Notes: generated by a model from the sequence alone, not told the origin. A stretch of 64,000 nucleotides of DNA from JAJVHZ01 sp041395385 (GCA_041395385.1 JAWLAN010000017.1:45944-109943); one strand, 5' to 3'. Shown: positions 35,740-44,884, counted from the first letter of the stretch. A program made the numbers and translations.

Positions 35740-37719
35740 ATGCAGAAATCCCTCTTCGCTGTCATCCTCACCGGTTGTCTGTGGCCGGCCTCGCCCGTGA
35801 ACGCCGAGGACGCCCTGACCCTGGAGCCGGTGATCGTCTCGGCCACGCGCACGTCGTCCGTGGTCACCAATACGGCCACGAACATCACGGTCATCAGCCG
35901 CGACCAGATCGAGGCCAGCGGCGCGGCCAGCGTCGCCGATGTATTGCGCGGCTACGGCGGCGTGCAGGTCTCCGATCTCTTCGGCGACGGCAGCCGCCCG
36001 ACCGTCAGCCTGCGCGGATTCGGCGGCAACGCGCAGAACAACACGGTCATCCTGGTGGACGGCCGCCGGCTCAACAACAGCGATCAGGGCGCGCCGGATC
36101 TCAATACCATCCTGCTCCAGGATGTCGAGCGCATCGAGATCGTGCAAGGCAGCGCCGCGACGCTGTACGGCGACCAGGCCGTCGGCGGCGTCATCAACGT
36201 CATCACCCGGACGCCGACACGGCTGCGCGCCTCGGTGCGTGCGGCGGCGGGCACCGACGAGTACCGCGGCGCCTTCCTCGACGTCGAGGACCGGCTGGCG
36301 AACGGGCTGGGCATGCGGGTGAGCGCGGCGGCCCGGCACGCGGACAACTACCGGTATCAGAACGATCAGGAGTACCACAGCCTAGGCGGCAAGATCGATT
36401 ACCGCCGTGACTGGGGCGAGGCCTATTTCGAGTACCAGCACGTGCGCGAGGATCTGGAAACCCCGGGCGCGCTGTTTCTCGACCAGATCGCCGTCAATCG
36501 GCGCCAGGCCCTGAATCCGGGCGATTTCATCGATACGGACACGCAGGCTGCGCGCGCGGGGCTGATGGTGCACCTGCCGCGCGCGTGGCGCTTCGAAACC
36601 GAGTTCACGAACCGCTACAGCCAGGGCGAGGGCGTGCAGAGCGTCGTCGGCACACCCAGCGACGTGCTGACGAAGCGGCATCACCGTGAGTTCACCCCGC
36701 GTATCGTGCGCGAGTGGCAGAACGCGCACGGCACCGCGGTGTTCGCCGCGGGGGCCGACGTGTTCTGGACGGACTACCGGCTGGTCTCCGACATCGGCGT
36801 GACCGACGACGTGCAGAACTCCTACGCCGGTTACGCCCGGCTGGTCTGGCCGATCGCCACGCGCCTGACCGTCACGACCGGCCACCGGCAGGCACGCGTC
36901 AACAACGATCTGTTCGTCAGCAACGTCTTCCAGGGCGTACTGTTGCCGGAAGGCAGCGAAGTGGACGACGACGCCAGCGCGAGCGAGCTCGGCCTTTCCT
37001 TCGACCTGACGCCGAACTGGCGGTTGTTCGGCCGCGTCGAGCGCAACTTCCGGTTCGTCAACGCCGATGAGTACGGCAGCGCCGCGGGCGCGTTCCCGGT
37101 GCCGGCCACGCCCGTCACCCAGACCGGGCGCTCGGCGGAGCTCGGCAGCGCCTGGCAGGGAGCCAGTCTAACCGCGCAAGCGGGCGTCTATCAGCTCGAT
37201 CTGGAGAACGAGATCGAGTTCGACCCGATCCAGTTCATCAACACCAATATCGGGGAGACGCGCCGGCGCGGGGCCTTCATCGACGGCACCTGGTCGCCGT
37301 TCGAGGCATTGACGCTCAGCGCGCACTATGGGTACGTCGATGCGAGGATCGTCGGCGGACCGCTCGAGGATCTGAACGTGCCTTTCGTGGCGCAGCACAC
37401 CTTCCTCGTCGGCGCCGATCTCGGCCTCGCGCCGGCCCTGACCCTGCACCTAGAGGCGCTGGGAACGAGCGAGCGCAGCGCGGTCGGCGACTTCGAAGAA
37501 GCGTTCCCGGGGGCACCGGGTTACGTGATCGCCAACGCCAATCTGCGCTGGCGATGGCGTTTCCTGGAGGCGGATCTGCGCGTCGGCAACCTTCTGGACA
37601 AGGAGTACGTCGACAATGCGCAGCTCGGCGTCCGGGCGCCGCTGTTCGCGACCGAGACCGTGCGGTTTCCGGCGCCGGAGAGAACGCTGATGCTGACCGT
37701 GGGTCTGCGCTACGAATAG
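35740..37719 (+). CDS. btuB: TonB-dependent vitamin B12 receptor
   Basis: A 659-residue TonB receptor with signal peptide MQKSLFAVILTGCLWPASPVNA. The TonB box region is LEPVIVSATR. The plug has ITVISRDQIEASGAASVADVL, VSLRGFGGNAQNNTVILVDGRRLN and GDQAVGGVINVITR. The barrel ends PERTLMLTVGLRYE. The 12-codon-longer frame upstream would precede the signal, so the ATG at 35740 is favoured (GGGGAG upstream). Position after the cobalamin riboswitch identifies it as BtuB-like. The btuCDF genes are not in this window. Confidence 0.93.
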   Translation: MQKSLFAVILTGCLWPASPVNAEDALTLEPVIVSATRTSSVVTNTATNITVISRDQIEASGAASVADVLRGYGGVQVSDLFGDGSRPTVSLRGFGGNAQNNTVILVDGRRLNNSDQGAPDLNTILLQDVERIEIVQGSAATLYGDQAVGGVINVITRTPTRLRASVRAAAGTDEYRGAFLDVEDRLANGLGMRVSAAARHADNYRYQNDQEYHSLGGKIDYRRDWGEAYFEYQHVREDLETPGALFLDQIAVNRRQALNPGDFIDTDTQAARAGLMVHLPRAWRFETEFTNRYSQGEGVQSVVGTPSDVLTKRHHREFTPRIVREWQNAHGTAVFAAGADVFWTDYRLVSDIGVTDDVQNSYAGYARLVWPIATRLTVTTGHRQARVNNDLFVSNVFQGVLLPEGSEVDDDASASELGLSFDLTPNWRLFGRVERNFRFVNADEYGSAAGAFPVPATPVTQTGRSAELGSAWQGASLTAQAGVYQLDLENEIEFDPIQFINTNIGETRRRGAFIDGTWSPFEALTLSAHYGYVDARIVGGPLEDLNVPFVAQHTFLVGADLGLAPALTLHLEALGTSERSAVGDFEEAFPGAPGYVIANANLRWRWRFLEADLRVGNLLDKEYVDNAQLGVRAPLFATETVRFPAPERTLMLTVGLRYE

Positions 37720-37764
37720 CGCCGTGCGGGCTTCGGCGGCGCGGCGCCGCGAAAGCCGCGGCCC

Positions 37765-38538
37765 TCAGGTGCGTATGCCGACGCCGCGGTTCAGCAGGGC
37801 GAGACAGACGGCGAACAGCGCGGCGCTGAAGACGGCGAGCACGAACAGCGCCGTGGCGACGTCGATGTCCGAGACGCCGAGTATGCCGTAGCGGAAGGCG
37901 TTGACCATGTACAGTATCGGATTGGCGAGCGACACCCGCTGCCAGAACCCGGGCAGCAGGTCTATCGAGTAGAACACGCCCCCCAGGTAGGTGAGCGGGG
38001 TCAGCACGAACGTCGGGATGATGGAGATGTCGTCGAAGCTGCGCGCGAAGATGCCGTTGATGAGCCCCCCCAGCGAGAACAGGATGGAGGTGAGCAGCAC
38101 GACCGCGGCGGTGATCCAGAAGGAATGCATGTGCAGGTCGGTGAAGAACAGCGCCACGACCGTCACCACGATGCCGACGATCACGCCGCGGGCCACACCG
38201 CCGCAGACGTAGCCGCTCAGGATCACCCAGTTCGGGATCGGCGCCACCAGCATCTCCTCGATGTGCTTCTGGAACTTGGCTCCGAAGAACGAGGAAACGA
38301 CATTGGCGTAGGCGCTTGTGATCACCGACATCATGATGAGGCCGGGCGCGATGTACTGGATGTACCGGAAACCGCCCATGTCGCCGATCCGCGGGCCAAT
38401 GAGGTGGCCGAAGATCACGAAATAGAGCGTCATGGTGATGGCCGGCGGCAGGATGGTCTGCAGCCAGATGCGCGTGAAACGCGTCACCTCCTTGACGAAG
38501 ATCGTGACGAACGCGATCAGGTAGCCGTAGCGCCTCAT
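37765..38538 (-). CDS. ABC-2 type exporter permease (YadH-like)
   Basis: A 257-residue inner-membrane permease starting MRRYGYLIAFVTIFVKEVTRFTR with about six membrane segments. It resembles E. coli YadH: GGFRYIQYIAPGLIMMSVITSAYANVVSSFFGAKFQKHIEEMLVAPI and IFARSFDDISIIPTFVLTPLTYLGGVFYSI. The ATG overlaps the stop of the ATPase gene by four bases, so the two are translated together. The substrate is unknown. Confidence 0.92.
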   Translation of the reverse strand: MRRYGYLIAFVTIFVKEVTRFTRIWLQTILPPAITMTLYFVIFGHLIGPRIGDMGGFRYIQYIAPGLIMMSVITSAYANVVSSFFGAKFQKHIEEMLVAPIPNWVILSGYVCGGVARGVIVGIVVTVVALFFTDLHMHSFWITAAVVLLTSILFSLGGLINGIFARSFDDISIIPTFVLTPLTYLGGVFYSIDLLPGFWQRVSLANPILYMVNAFRYGILGVSDIDVATALFVLAVFSAALFAVCLALLNRGVGIRT

Positions 38539-39494
38539 GGCCTCGTCGCCCCGGCGGCGGCCTTGGCCGCCGCCGCCGAGGGTCCGTTCTCCGCGAGCAG
38601 GCGCACGAACAGCTCCTCGAGCCTGTTGGCCTTGTTGCGCATGCTCGCGACCTCGATCCCGCGCGCGGAGAGCTGCGCGAACAGCTCGTTGACGCTGCGT
38701 TCCTTGCTGATGTCCACCGACAGCGTGGTCTCGTCGACACGGTGCACGGCGAAGCAATCCAGTTCCGGCAGGGCGGCCAGCGGCTTGCGAAGATCGAGGA
38801 TGAAGGTCTCCACGTTCAGCTGGGCCAGCAGGCGCTTCATGGTCGTGTGTTCGATGATCACGCCCTTGTCGATGATCGCGATGTTGCGGCAGAGGCTCTC
38901 GGCCTCCTCGAGATAGTGCGTCGTCAGGATGATGGTGGTCCCGCCGGCGTTCATCTCGCGCAGGAAGTCCCACAGCGAGCGCCGCAGCTCGATGTCGACG
39001 CCCGCGGTCGGTTCGTCCAGGATGAGCAGCCTCGGTTCGTGCAGCATGGCGCGCGCGATCATCAGCCGCCGCTTCATGCCGCCGGACAGCGTGCGGGAGC
39101 GGTGATCGCGCTTGTCCCACAGCCCGAGCTTGCCGAGGTATTTCTCCGCGCGCTCCAGGGCGAGCCGGCGCTTCACGCCGTAGAAGCCGGCCTGGTTTAC
39201 GACGATATCGAGCACGGTCTCGAACTGCGAGAAGTTGATCTCCTGCGGGACCAGGCCGATGAACGACTTGGCCTCCTCCAGGTGCGTGTCCATGTCCACG
39301 CCGTAGACCCGCACGCTGCCGCCGGTCTTGTTGACCAGCGAGCTGATGATGCCGATGGTCGTGGACTTGCCGGCGCCGTTTGGCCCGAGCAGGGCGAAGA
39401 AGTCCCCCTCGTCGACCGTCAGATCGATGCCCTTCAGCGCGACCACGCCGTTCTTGTAGGTCTTGGTGAGCTGCCGTATCTCGAGCGCGTGCAT
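38535..39494 (-). CDS. ABC-2 type exporter ATPase (YadG-like)
   Basis: A 319-residue ATPase starting MHALEIRQLTKTYKNGVVALKGIDL. Walker A is LLGPNGAGKSTT (near 36), the signature is TLSGGMKRRL (near 135), Walker B is LLILDEPTAGVD (near 155) and the switch histidine is in TTHYLEEAE. The family resembles YadG, with a C-terminal extra domain ending in an Ala-rich tail. It partners the permease directly downstream. Confidence 0.94.
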   Translation of the reverse strand: MHALEIRQLTKTYKNGVVALKGIDLTVDEGDFFALLGPNGAGKSTTIGIISSLVNKTGGSVRVYGVDMDTHLEEAKSFIGLVPQEINFSQFETVLDIVVNQAGFYGVKRRLALERAEKYLGKLGLWDKRDHRSRTLSGGMKRRLMIARAMLHEPRLLILDEPTAGVDIELRRSLWDFLREMNAGGTTIILTTHYLEEAESLCRNIAIIDKGVIIEHTTMKRLLAQLNVETFILDLRKPLAALPELDCFAVHRVDETTLSVDISKERSVNELFAQLSARGIEVASMRNKANRLEELFVRLLAENGPSAAAAKAAAGATRP

Positions 39495-39542
39495 GTCGGC
39501 GGCGCGCGGTCGCGCGCTATGTGGGGCGTGAGTCGGCGGTCG

Positions 39543-40451
39543 TCAGCGGCGGTACGGGCGGCCCAGCATCTCGGCAATCTTCTTGCTCTGGGCGTCCGAC
39601 ACCGTCTTCAGGGCAATGAGCAGCTTGTCGTCGCGCTTCAGCAGCTGCCTGAAGAAGTCCTTGCCCACCTCGATCAGCCTGGTGTTGGTCTGCGCGCGGA
39701 CGTTGGCGTTGTGCTTGCCCGGGCCGTTCGGAATGATGGCGAGCTCGCCGAAGTACTGGCCGCGCTGCAGCTCGGCAGCCACCAGCACCTTGCCGTCGTC
39801 GTCGACGACGAACACCTCCACCACGCCGTCCAGCACGATGTACATGCTGTCCCCGGGCTCGCCTTCGCGAATGATGATCTCCCCGGCCGCGGCATCGTGC
39901 ATCCGCGCCCAGGCGCGCACGCCGGCGAGGTCCTCGTCGGTCAGGGTGCGGAACAGGCGATTGGATCGCAGCATGCGCCGGATGCGCTCCTCGTCGCCGA
40001 GCCGGTTGATGTCCAGCTCGTCCATCGGCAGCAGCTCCTCCTCGCGGCTGGCCTCGATGGCGGCGATCTGGCTGCCGTAGGCGTGTTCGACGTCGCGCTT
40101 CTCGATGCGGTATACGCGCGCCGGCTGCAGGGCACGCACCGTCGCGTTGCGATAGCCGGAGGAGCCGGGCAGGAGCGCCTGCTCGCCGAAGTACTCCCCG
40201 GTGCGCAGCGTCGCGATGGTGATCTCGCGGCCCGCCACCGCCTTGATGCGCACGTCCACGGACCCGTCCAGGATGATGTACATGCTGTCGGCGACGGTGC
40301 CCTCGCGGATGATCTCCTCCATCGGGCCGAAATCCATGATCCTGTTGCGGGGCGAGGCGAGTATGCCCTTCAGTTCGTCGTCGCTCAGGTTGGCGAAAAT
40401 CGGTATCCTTCGCAGCAGCGCCATGTTGACCGGTAGTTCACGCATAGACAT
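39543..40451 (-). CDS. Protein with two cyclic-nucleotide-binding domains
   Basis: A 302-residue protein made almost only of two CRP-type cNMP-binding folds. The first (about 14-120) has SMYIILDGSVDVRI and RTGEYFGEQALLPGSSGYRNATV. The second (about 165-285) has SMYIVLDGVVEVFVVDDDGK and RGQYFGELAIIPNGPGKHNANV. The phosphate-binding cassette GE(Q/L)A and a downstream R or K are visible, although the usual GExALL-x-R-A arginine is not clearly in place in the second domain. There is no DNA-binding, kinase or membrane domain. It may act as a ligand-responsive regulator, or be a degenerate one. A start at 40445 is also possible. Confidence 0.85.
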   Translation of the reverse strand: MSMRELPVNMALLRRIPIFANLSDDELKGILASPRNRIMDFGPMEEIIREGTVADSMYIILDGSVDVRIKAVAGREITIATLRTGEYFGEQALLPGSSGYRNATVRALQPARVYRIEKRDVEHAYGSQIAAIEASREEELLPMDELDINRLGDEERIRRMLRSNRLFRTLTDEDLAGVRAWARMHDAAAGEIIIREGEPGDSMYIVLDGVVEVFVVDDDGKVLVAAELQRGQYFGELAIIPNGPGKHNANVRAQTNTRLIEVGKDFFRQLLKRDDKLLIALKTVSDAQSKKIAEMLGRPYRR

Positions 40452-40530
40452 CGTCCCGTATGTTCATGAGCTCACGTCCCCTCGCCCGGGTGCGCGTCCG
40501 CTGCTGCCCGCCACCGATGGCTGAAGAACC

Positions 40531-41715
40531 ATGAAGATGCCGATCCTGCGGACACGGCGTGCGCCCGCGGCAGAGTGGACCGCGGCCCACACCACCCCGG
40601 CCTTCGTGTTCGACATCGCGCAGGTGGGCGCGGCCCTGGAGCAGTATGCCGCGCTCGCCCGCCGCGCCGACCTCAAGGTGCTCTATTCCGTAAAGGCGTG
40701 CGCGCTCGCGCCGCTGCTGAAACTTGTTGCCGAACGTGTTGATGGTTTTTCCGTAAGTTCATGGTTTGAAAGCAGGTTAGCGCGTAGTGTCCTGGATGAC
40801 AAGGGCGCGGTGCACCTCACCAGCCCGGGCATGGACGCGCGCGAACTGACCACCGCGCAGGAATGCTGCACCGCGATAACCTTCAATTCACTGGGACAAT
40901 GGCAACGCCTGCGCGCCGCCCTCGCCGGCGGCGTGCAGGCGGGCCTGCGGGTCAATCCGCAGCGCTCCTACGTCGCCGACGAGCGCTACGACCCCTGCCG
41001 GCCGCACTCGAAGTTGGGGGTGCCCCTGCCGGCGCTGCGCGCCGCCCTGGACAGTGGCGCGCTTCGGCTCGCGGAACTCGACGGCCTGCATTTCCATGGC
41101 CACTGCGAGTCGGCGTCCTACCGCCCCCTGGTGGAAACGCTGGGGCTGCTGGAGGAATCGCTGCCGGAGGTGTTCGCGCGCATACGCTGGCTCAACGTGG
41201 GCGGCGGCTACTACGGCGACGCGGCCGACGCCGAGGAGCTCGCCGCGTGCGTGAGGGCGCTGCGGCGGCGTCATGGCCTGGAGGTCTATATCGAGCCGGG
41301 CAAGGGCATCGTCGGGGCGGCAGGCAGCCTGGTGGCGAGCGTGGTCGATCTCTTCGACAGCGCGGGCAAGACCATCGCCGTGCTCGATACCTCCGTCAAT
41401 CACCAGCCGGAGGTGTTCGAGTACGGGCGGGTGCCGCCCGTGCTGGAAGCCGAGGCCGGCGGCGCCTTTCGCTATCTGCTCGCGGGCGGGACCTGCCTGG
41501 CGGGCGATCTCTTCGGCGAGTATGCCTTCGGCGAGCCGCTCGCGGTCGGCTCGCGCCTCACCTTCGCGGGCGTGGGCGCCTACAGCCTGGCGAAGGCGCA
41601 CCGTTTCAATGGCCACAATCTGCCGGATGTCTACCTGCGCCACCCCGACGGCGTGCTGCGGCGTGCGGTACATCAGGACTACGAGGATTACGCCCGGCTG
41701 TGGGGCGCTGACTGA
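40531..41715 (+). CDS. nspC: Carboxynorspermidine decarboxylase
   Basis: NspC removes CO2 from carboxynorspermidine or carboxyspermidine. The protein is 394 aa and is a PLP fold-III enzyme. The PLP lysine is K55 in VLYSVKACALAPLL. HSKLGVPL, GLHFHGHCES (near 187) and NVGGGYYGDA match the alternative-polyamine decarboxylases rather than diaminopimelate decarboxylase. The carboxy(nor)spermidine dehydrogenase, its normal partner, is not beside it. Codons 64-87 (40719-40790) are about 44% GC, unlike the rest of the gene (see findings). The start is divergent from the cNMP-protein gene, 79 bases away. Confidence 0.88.
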   Translation: MKMPILRTRRAPAAEWTAAHTTPAFVFDIAQVGAALEQYAALARRADLKVLYSVKACALAPLLKLVAERVDGFSVSSWFESRLARSVLDDKGAVHLTSPGMDARELTTAQECCTAITFNSLGQWQRLRAALAGGVQAGLRVNPQRSYVADERYDPCRPHSKLGVPLPALRAALDSGALRLAELDGLHFHGHCESASYRPLVETLGLLEESLPEVFARIRWLNVGGGYYGDAADAEELAACVRALRRRHGLEVYIEPGKGIVGAAGSLVASVVDLFDSAGKTIAVLDTSVNHQPEVFEYGRVPPVLEAEAGGAFRYLLAGGTCLAGDLFGEYAFGEPLAVGSRLTFAGVGAYSLAKAHRFNGHNLPDVYLRHPDGVLRRAVHQDYEDYARLWGAD

Positions 41716-41841
41716 GCGGGCAGGGCGTGGCGGCGGCGCGTGGGCCGGCGCCGGCGCGCGCGGCCGGCGGACTTCAGCGGATCGCGAGGTGACTCGGGCG
41801 CGCGCCGTTGGCGAGCAGGGCCGGGTCCCCGCCGGCGGTCG

Positions 41842-42507
41842 TCAGGCGCGGTTCAGATCCACCGTCTCGCCGTTCTCGATGAAGTTGACCTGCTCGGCGA
41901 TGTTGGTCACGCGGTCCGCGATCCGTTCCAGGTGATGCGCGCACCAGATCGCCCGCGTGCCGTTCGTGACGGCGCCCGGATCCTGCTGCATGAAGGCGAC
42001 GGCGCGCTGCACGATCTCGCCGTTCAACGCGTCGACCTGGTCGTCCTCGGCGGCGACGGCGGCCGCCTTGCCACTGTCGCGCTCGCGGTGCGCCGACAGC
42101 ACCGCGTCGAGCATCTGCCGGCACCTGCTCGTCATGGTCTGCAACGGCTCGATGACCGGGGGCAGGGAATGCTGGTCGAGGTCGAGCACCGTCCTGGCGA
42201 TGTCTGCCACGTGATCGGCCATGCGCTCGAGCTCCGCGGCGATCTGTATGTCGGCGACCACCTGGCGCAGATCTCTCGCCACGGGCTGTTCCCTGGCGAT
42301 GAGCACCACGCAGGCGTCGTGCACCTGGTCGTACTGGCGGTTGATCTCGCGATCGGCCTCGATGAGCCGGCGCGCGCGCTCCCGGTCGCGATCGCGGAGC
42401 GCGGTCATCACCTCTGCGAGGGCCTGCGAGACCTCTTGCCCCATCTGGCCCAGCATCGCGTCGATCTCCTGCTGCGCGCGATCGAACCCGGTCCGCTCGA
42501 CTCTCAT
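41842..42507 (-). CDS. phoU: Phosphate-uptake regulator PhoU
   Basis: A 221-residue protein (241 in E. coli) made of two three-helix repeats. The metal-binding DxxExxxD-type segments are visible: ADIQIAAELERMADHVADIARTV and GTRAIWCAHHLERIADRVTNIAEQVNFI. PhoU links the Pst transporter to PhoR signalling. The pst genes and phoB/phoR are not adjacent here, so this is a stand-alone copy. Its N-terminus (MRVERTGFDRAQQEIDAML) is typical. Confidence 0.93.
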   Translation of the reverse strand: MRVERTGFDRAQQEIDAMLGQMGQEVSQALAEVMTALRDRDRERARRLIEADREINRQYDQVHDACVVLIAREQPVARDLRQVVADIQIAAELERMADHVADIARTVLDLDQHSLPPVIEPLQTMTSRCRQMLDAVLSAHRERDSGKAAAVAAEDDQVDALNGEIVQRAVAFMQQDPGAVTNGTRAIWCAHHLERIADRVTNIAEQVNFIENGETVDLNRA

Positions 42508-42562
42508 CCGTTGCGCTCCCCGATGTGATTGACGCCGGGGCCGAACCCGCGCCGGGTCCGCC

Positions 42563-43273
42563 TCATGGCCGCAGCAACGACACCCAGCGGCCGTAGAGCG
42601 CGTTGGCGAGGCGGCGCAGGCTGCCGGCGTGGATCTTCGCCCCCGCGCGCAGGTCCTCCACGCCCTGCACGTGACCGGCGGCTGGCGTGAGATCGGCGCC
42701 GCTCTCGCCGATCCAGTTGTCGATGACGTCCGCGGTCACCTCGACGTGTGCCTGCAAGGCCAGGCAGTTGCCGATTGCGAACGCCTGATTCTCGCAGTGC
42801 TCGCTGGTGAGCATCGCCTCGGCGCCGGCCGGCACGGTGAAGGTCTCGGTATGCCACTGCAGGGCGATGCACGTCTCGGGCAGCTCGGCCAGCCATCGCT
42901 CGGTCGCGGCGCCGGGCAGCTTGCGCATCGGGTGCCAGCCGATCTCGGGCACCGCGTTGCGGCCCACCCGTCCGCCGAGGGCCTTGCTGATCAACTGCCC
43001 GCCGAGACAGTGTCCGATCACCGGAATTCCGGCGCCGTGCGCCGCGCGGATGAGGCGTAGCTCACCGGTCAGAAAGGGGTGCACGTCCTCGTCATTGACG
43101 CTCATCACGCCGCCCATAAACCCGAGACCCGAGAATTCGCTGACGTCCGTGGGCACGGGCTCGCCGAGGTCCAGGCGCACATGGCGGACGGCATGCCCCC
43201 GCGCACGGAGGAACTCGCCGAAGTACGCGGGATAGTTGAGATGGTCGTGCTGAAAGATGGCAACCGGTTTCAT
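42563..43273 (-). CDS. Class I glutamine amidotransferase-like protein
   Basis: A 236-residue protein resembling GMP-synthase-type amidotransferases (the stand-alone GATase1 group). The catalytic cysteine C89 is in VIGHCLGGQLIS, and the histidine-glutamate pair is H176/E178 in LALQAHVEVT. QWHTETF near 140 is also typical. The longer frame upstream is not supported; the ATG at 43273 gives MKPVAIFQHDHLNYPAYF, the family start. Its natural substrate is unknown. Confidence 0.88.
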   Translation of the reverse strand: MKPVAIFQHDHLNYPAYFGEFLRARGHAVRHVRLDLGEPVPTDVSEFSGLGFMGGVMSVNDEDVHPFLTGELRLIRAAHGAGIPVIGHCLGGQLISKALGGRVGRNAVPEIGWHPMRKLPGAATERWLAELPETCIALQWHTETFTVPAGAEAMLTSEHCENQAFAIGNCLALQAHVEVTADVIDNWIGESGADLTPAAGHVQGVEDLRAGAKIHAGSLRRLANALYGRWVSLLRP

Positions 43274-43317
43274 GCCAGCGGCTCGTCGCTGCGTGGATTG
43301 GAGCGGATCCGATCGCG

Positions 43318-44178
43318 TCACCGCGGAAACAGGTGTTGCAGATTCTCCGCGTAGCGCTGCTCCAGCAACGGCTGACCGCCATAGCGTTCGAAACCCCCGG
43401 TCATGAGCTGCTGCAGGCGCGCGAGCCGGTCCGAGGCCGGCGGGTGGGTGCTGGTCATCAGTTGCAGGCCGCTCGATTGCGGGTTCATCTGGCCGAGCTT
43501 GACCAGCATGCGCGGCAGCCCGTAGGGCTCGTAGCCTGCGCGCGTGGCGACCACGACGCCCAGGCGGTCGGCCTCGTACTCGTCGTTGCGGTCCAGGCCC
43601 TTGGCGAAGAGGTTCATGCCGCCGGCGATGAAGGGCGCGGCGTTGAACTTGCCGCCGCTCAAGGCCTCGCCGGCGAGATCGCCCAGCAGCCCCTGCATCG
43701 CCTGGTTCTTGATGGCATTGAGATGGTGCTTGGCGACGACGTGGCCGATCTCGTGCGACAACACCCCGGCCAGCTCGGCCTCGCTGCCGGCCACGGCCAG
43801 CAGTCCCTTGGTCACGAAGACGTAACCGCCAGGGGCGGCGAAGGCGTTGATGTCGTTGTCGTCGAGCACGCCGAACCGCCACTGCAGCTCGGGGCGACCG
43901 GCCTGGGCGGCGCACCAGCGCCCGACCCGATTGACGTAGCGTTGGGCCTCCGCGTCATTCAGCAGTGGCGCGGCGCCCAGGAGCCCCGCCGCCATGCCGC
44001 GACCGATCTCGGTCTCCTCCTGCGGCGAGATGTCGCGCATGGCGGTCGCGACCTTCTGGGTGGCGCCCAGCACCTTCTGGACGTCGCCCAGGTTTATGTT
44101 GCCGAAATCGACGGCCGATGCCGCGGCGGCGAACCCCGCCACCATCACCACCGTGCTGATTGCCGCGCCTGGTTTCAT
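43318..44178 (-). CDS. Periplasmic M48-family metalloprotease
   Basis: A 286-residue zinc protease with a signal peptide (MKPGAAISTVVMVAGFAAAASA). The HEIGH motif is at 142-146 (LSHEIGHVVAKHHLN) and the third zinc ligand is E202 in YEADRLG. It resembles BepA/LoiP-type M48 proteases of the envelope, which degrade misfolded outer-membrane proteins, but the TPR domain of BepA is absent. It follows an exported partner gene on the same strand by 39 bases and may form an operon with it. Confidence 0.9.
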   Translation of the reverse strand: MKPGAAISTVVMVAGFAAAASAVDFGNINLGDVQKVLGATQKVATAMRDISPQEETEIGRGMAAGLLGAAPLLNDAEAQRYVNRVGRWCAAQAGRPELQWRFGVLDDNDINAFAAPGGYVFVTKGLLAVAGSEAELAGVLSHEIGHVVAKHHLNAIKNQAMQGLLGDLAGEALSGGKFNAAPFIAGGMNLFAKGLDRNDEYEADRLGVVVATRAGYEPYGLPRMLVKLGQMNPQSSGLQLMTSTHPPASDRLARLQQLMTGGFERYGGQPLLEQRYAENLQHLFPR

Positions 44179-44217
44179 GATCGTGTTCCCGTTCGGTAGG
44201 TCGGAGTCGGAGTACGG

Positions 44218-44754
44218 CTAGCGCGCCGGCGGCGCGAGGAACTGGACGTTCTGCGGCTTCAGCTGCCCACTCTGCGCGAAGCTCATCGCGTCGCCCTGGC
44301 TGACGGCCTGCTGCTCGAGTTTCTGCACCTGGCTGTAGTCGGGGCTGGCGGAGCCAATCTGCGCCGCGCTCAGGCCGCGAACCCCGATGGTGGCGGTAAC
44401 CCGCGGCTCCTGGGTCGCAGAACGCGAGCCGCCGAGGAAGCCGGTGACGCTGCGCATCATGTTCGACCAGCCCCCGCCCTGGCTGGTCTCGGCCTCCTTG
44501 GACTCGACCTCGAAGGCCGGCTTGTCGGCGGCAGCCGCGGGCGCCGTGTCCGTCGGTTTCGCTGCCGGCGCCTCGGTGGCGGCGGTGTCCGAGCCATGCG
44601 TGGTCTCGGTGGCCGGGCCGGCGGTGAATCCGCCCGTGGACTGCGCGAGCCGCATCGGCGTCGGCGGGGTGCCGTCGTTCCCGGCGCCGCATACCGGCGT
44701 CACGCCCGTGCAGAGCGCGGCCAGGGGGAGCAGGAGTCGTAGTCGCGGTGACAT
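44218..44754 (-). CDS. Exported protein of unknown function
   Basis: A 178-residue protein starting MSPRLRLLLPLAALCTGVTPVCGAG, a signal peptide. A long Thr/Ala-rich low-complexity region (about 30-90) follows, and then ATQEPRVTATIGVRGLSAAQIGSASPDYSQVQKLEQQAVSQGDAMSF, which looks like a folded core. It lies just upstream of the M48 protease gene on the same strand. It is probably a conserved partner of that protease; no function is known. Confidence 0.65.
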   Translation of the reverse strand: MSPRLRLLLPLAALCTGVTPVCGAGNDGTPPTPMRLAQSTGGFTAGPATETTHGSDTAATEAPAAKPTDTAPAAAADKPAFEVESKEAETSQGGGWSNMMRSVTGFLGGSRSATQEPRVTATIGVRGLSAAQIGSASPDYSQVQKLEQQAVSQGDAMSFAQSGQLKPQNVQFLAPPAR

Positions 44755-44864
44755 GTCGGTCGGTCCGTGTAGTGTGCCGTTGGAATGCGGATCAAGCATG
44801 CCCAATGCCAAGACCGCAGTTCGCCTCGTGCCGCTACGATAAACCATGAGCGGGGGGCCCGACC

Positions 44865-44884
44865 ACGGCCTCCGGGCCGTTTTT
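44865..44884 (+). terminator. Plus-strand intrinsic terminator-like hairpin upstream of yheU
   Basis: ACGGCC (44865-44870) pairs with GGCCGT (44875-44880) around TCCG and is followed by TTTT and C. No gene on the plus strand precedes it: the 44755-44860 stretch is the divergent leader of the exported-protein gene. It may terminate a small RNA or act as an attenuator before yheU. Confidence 0.5.
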
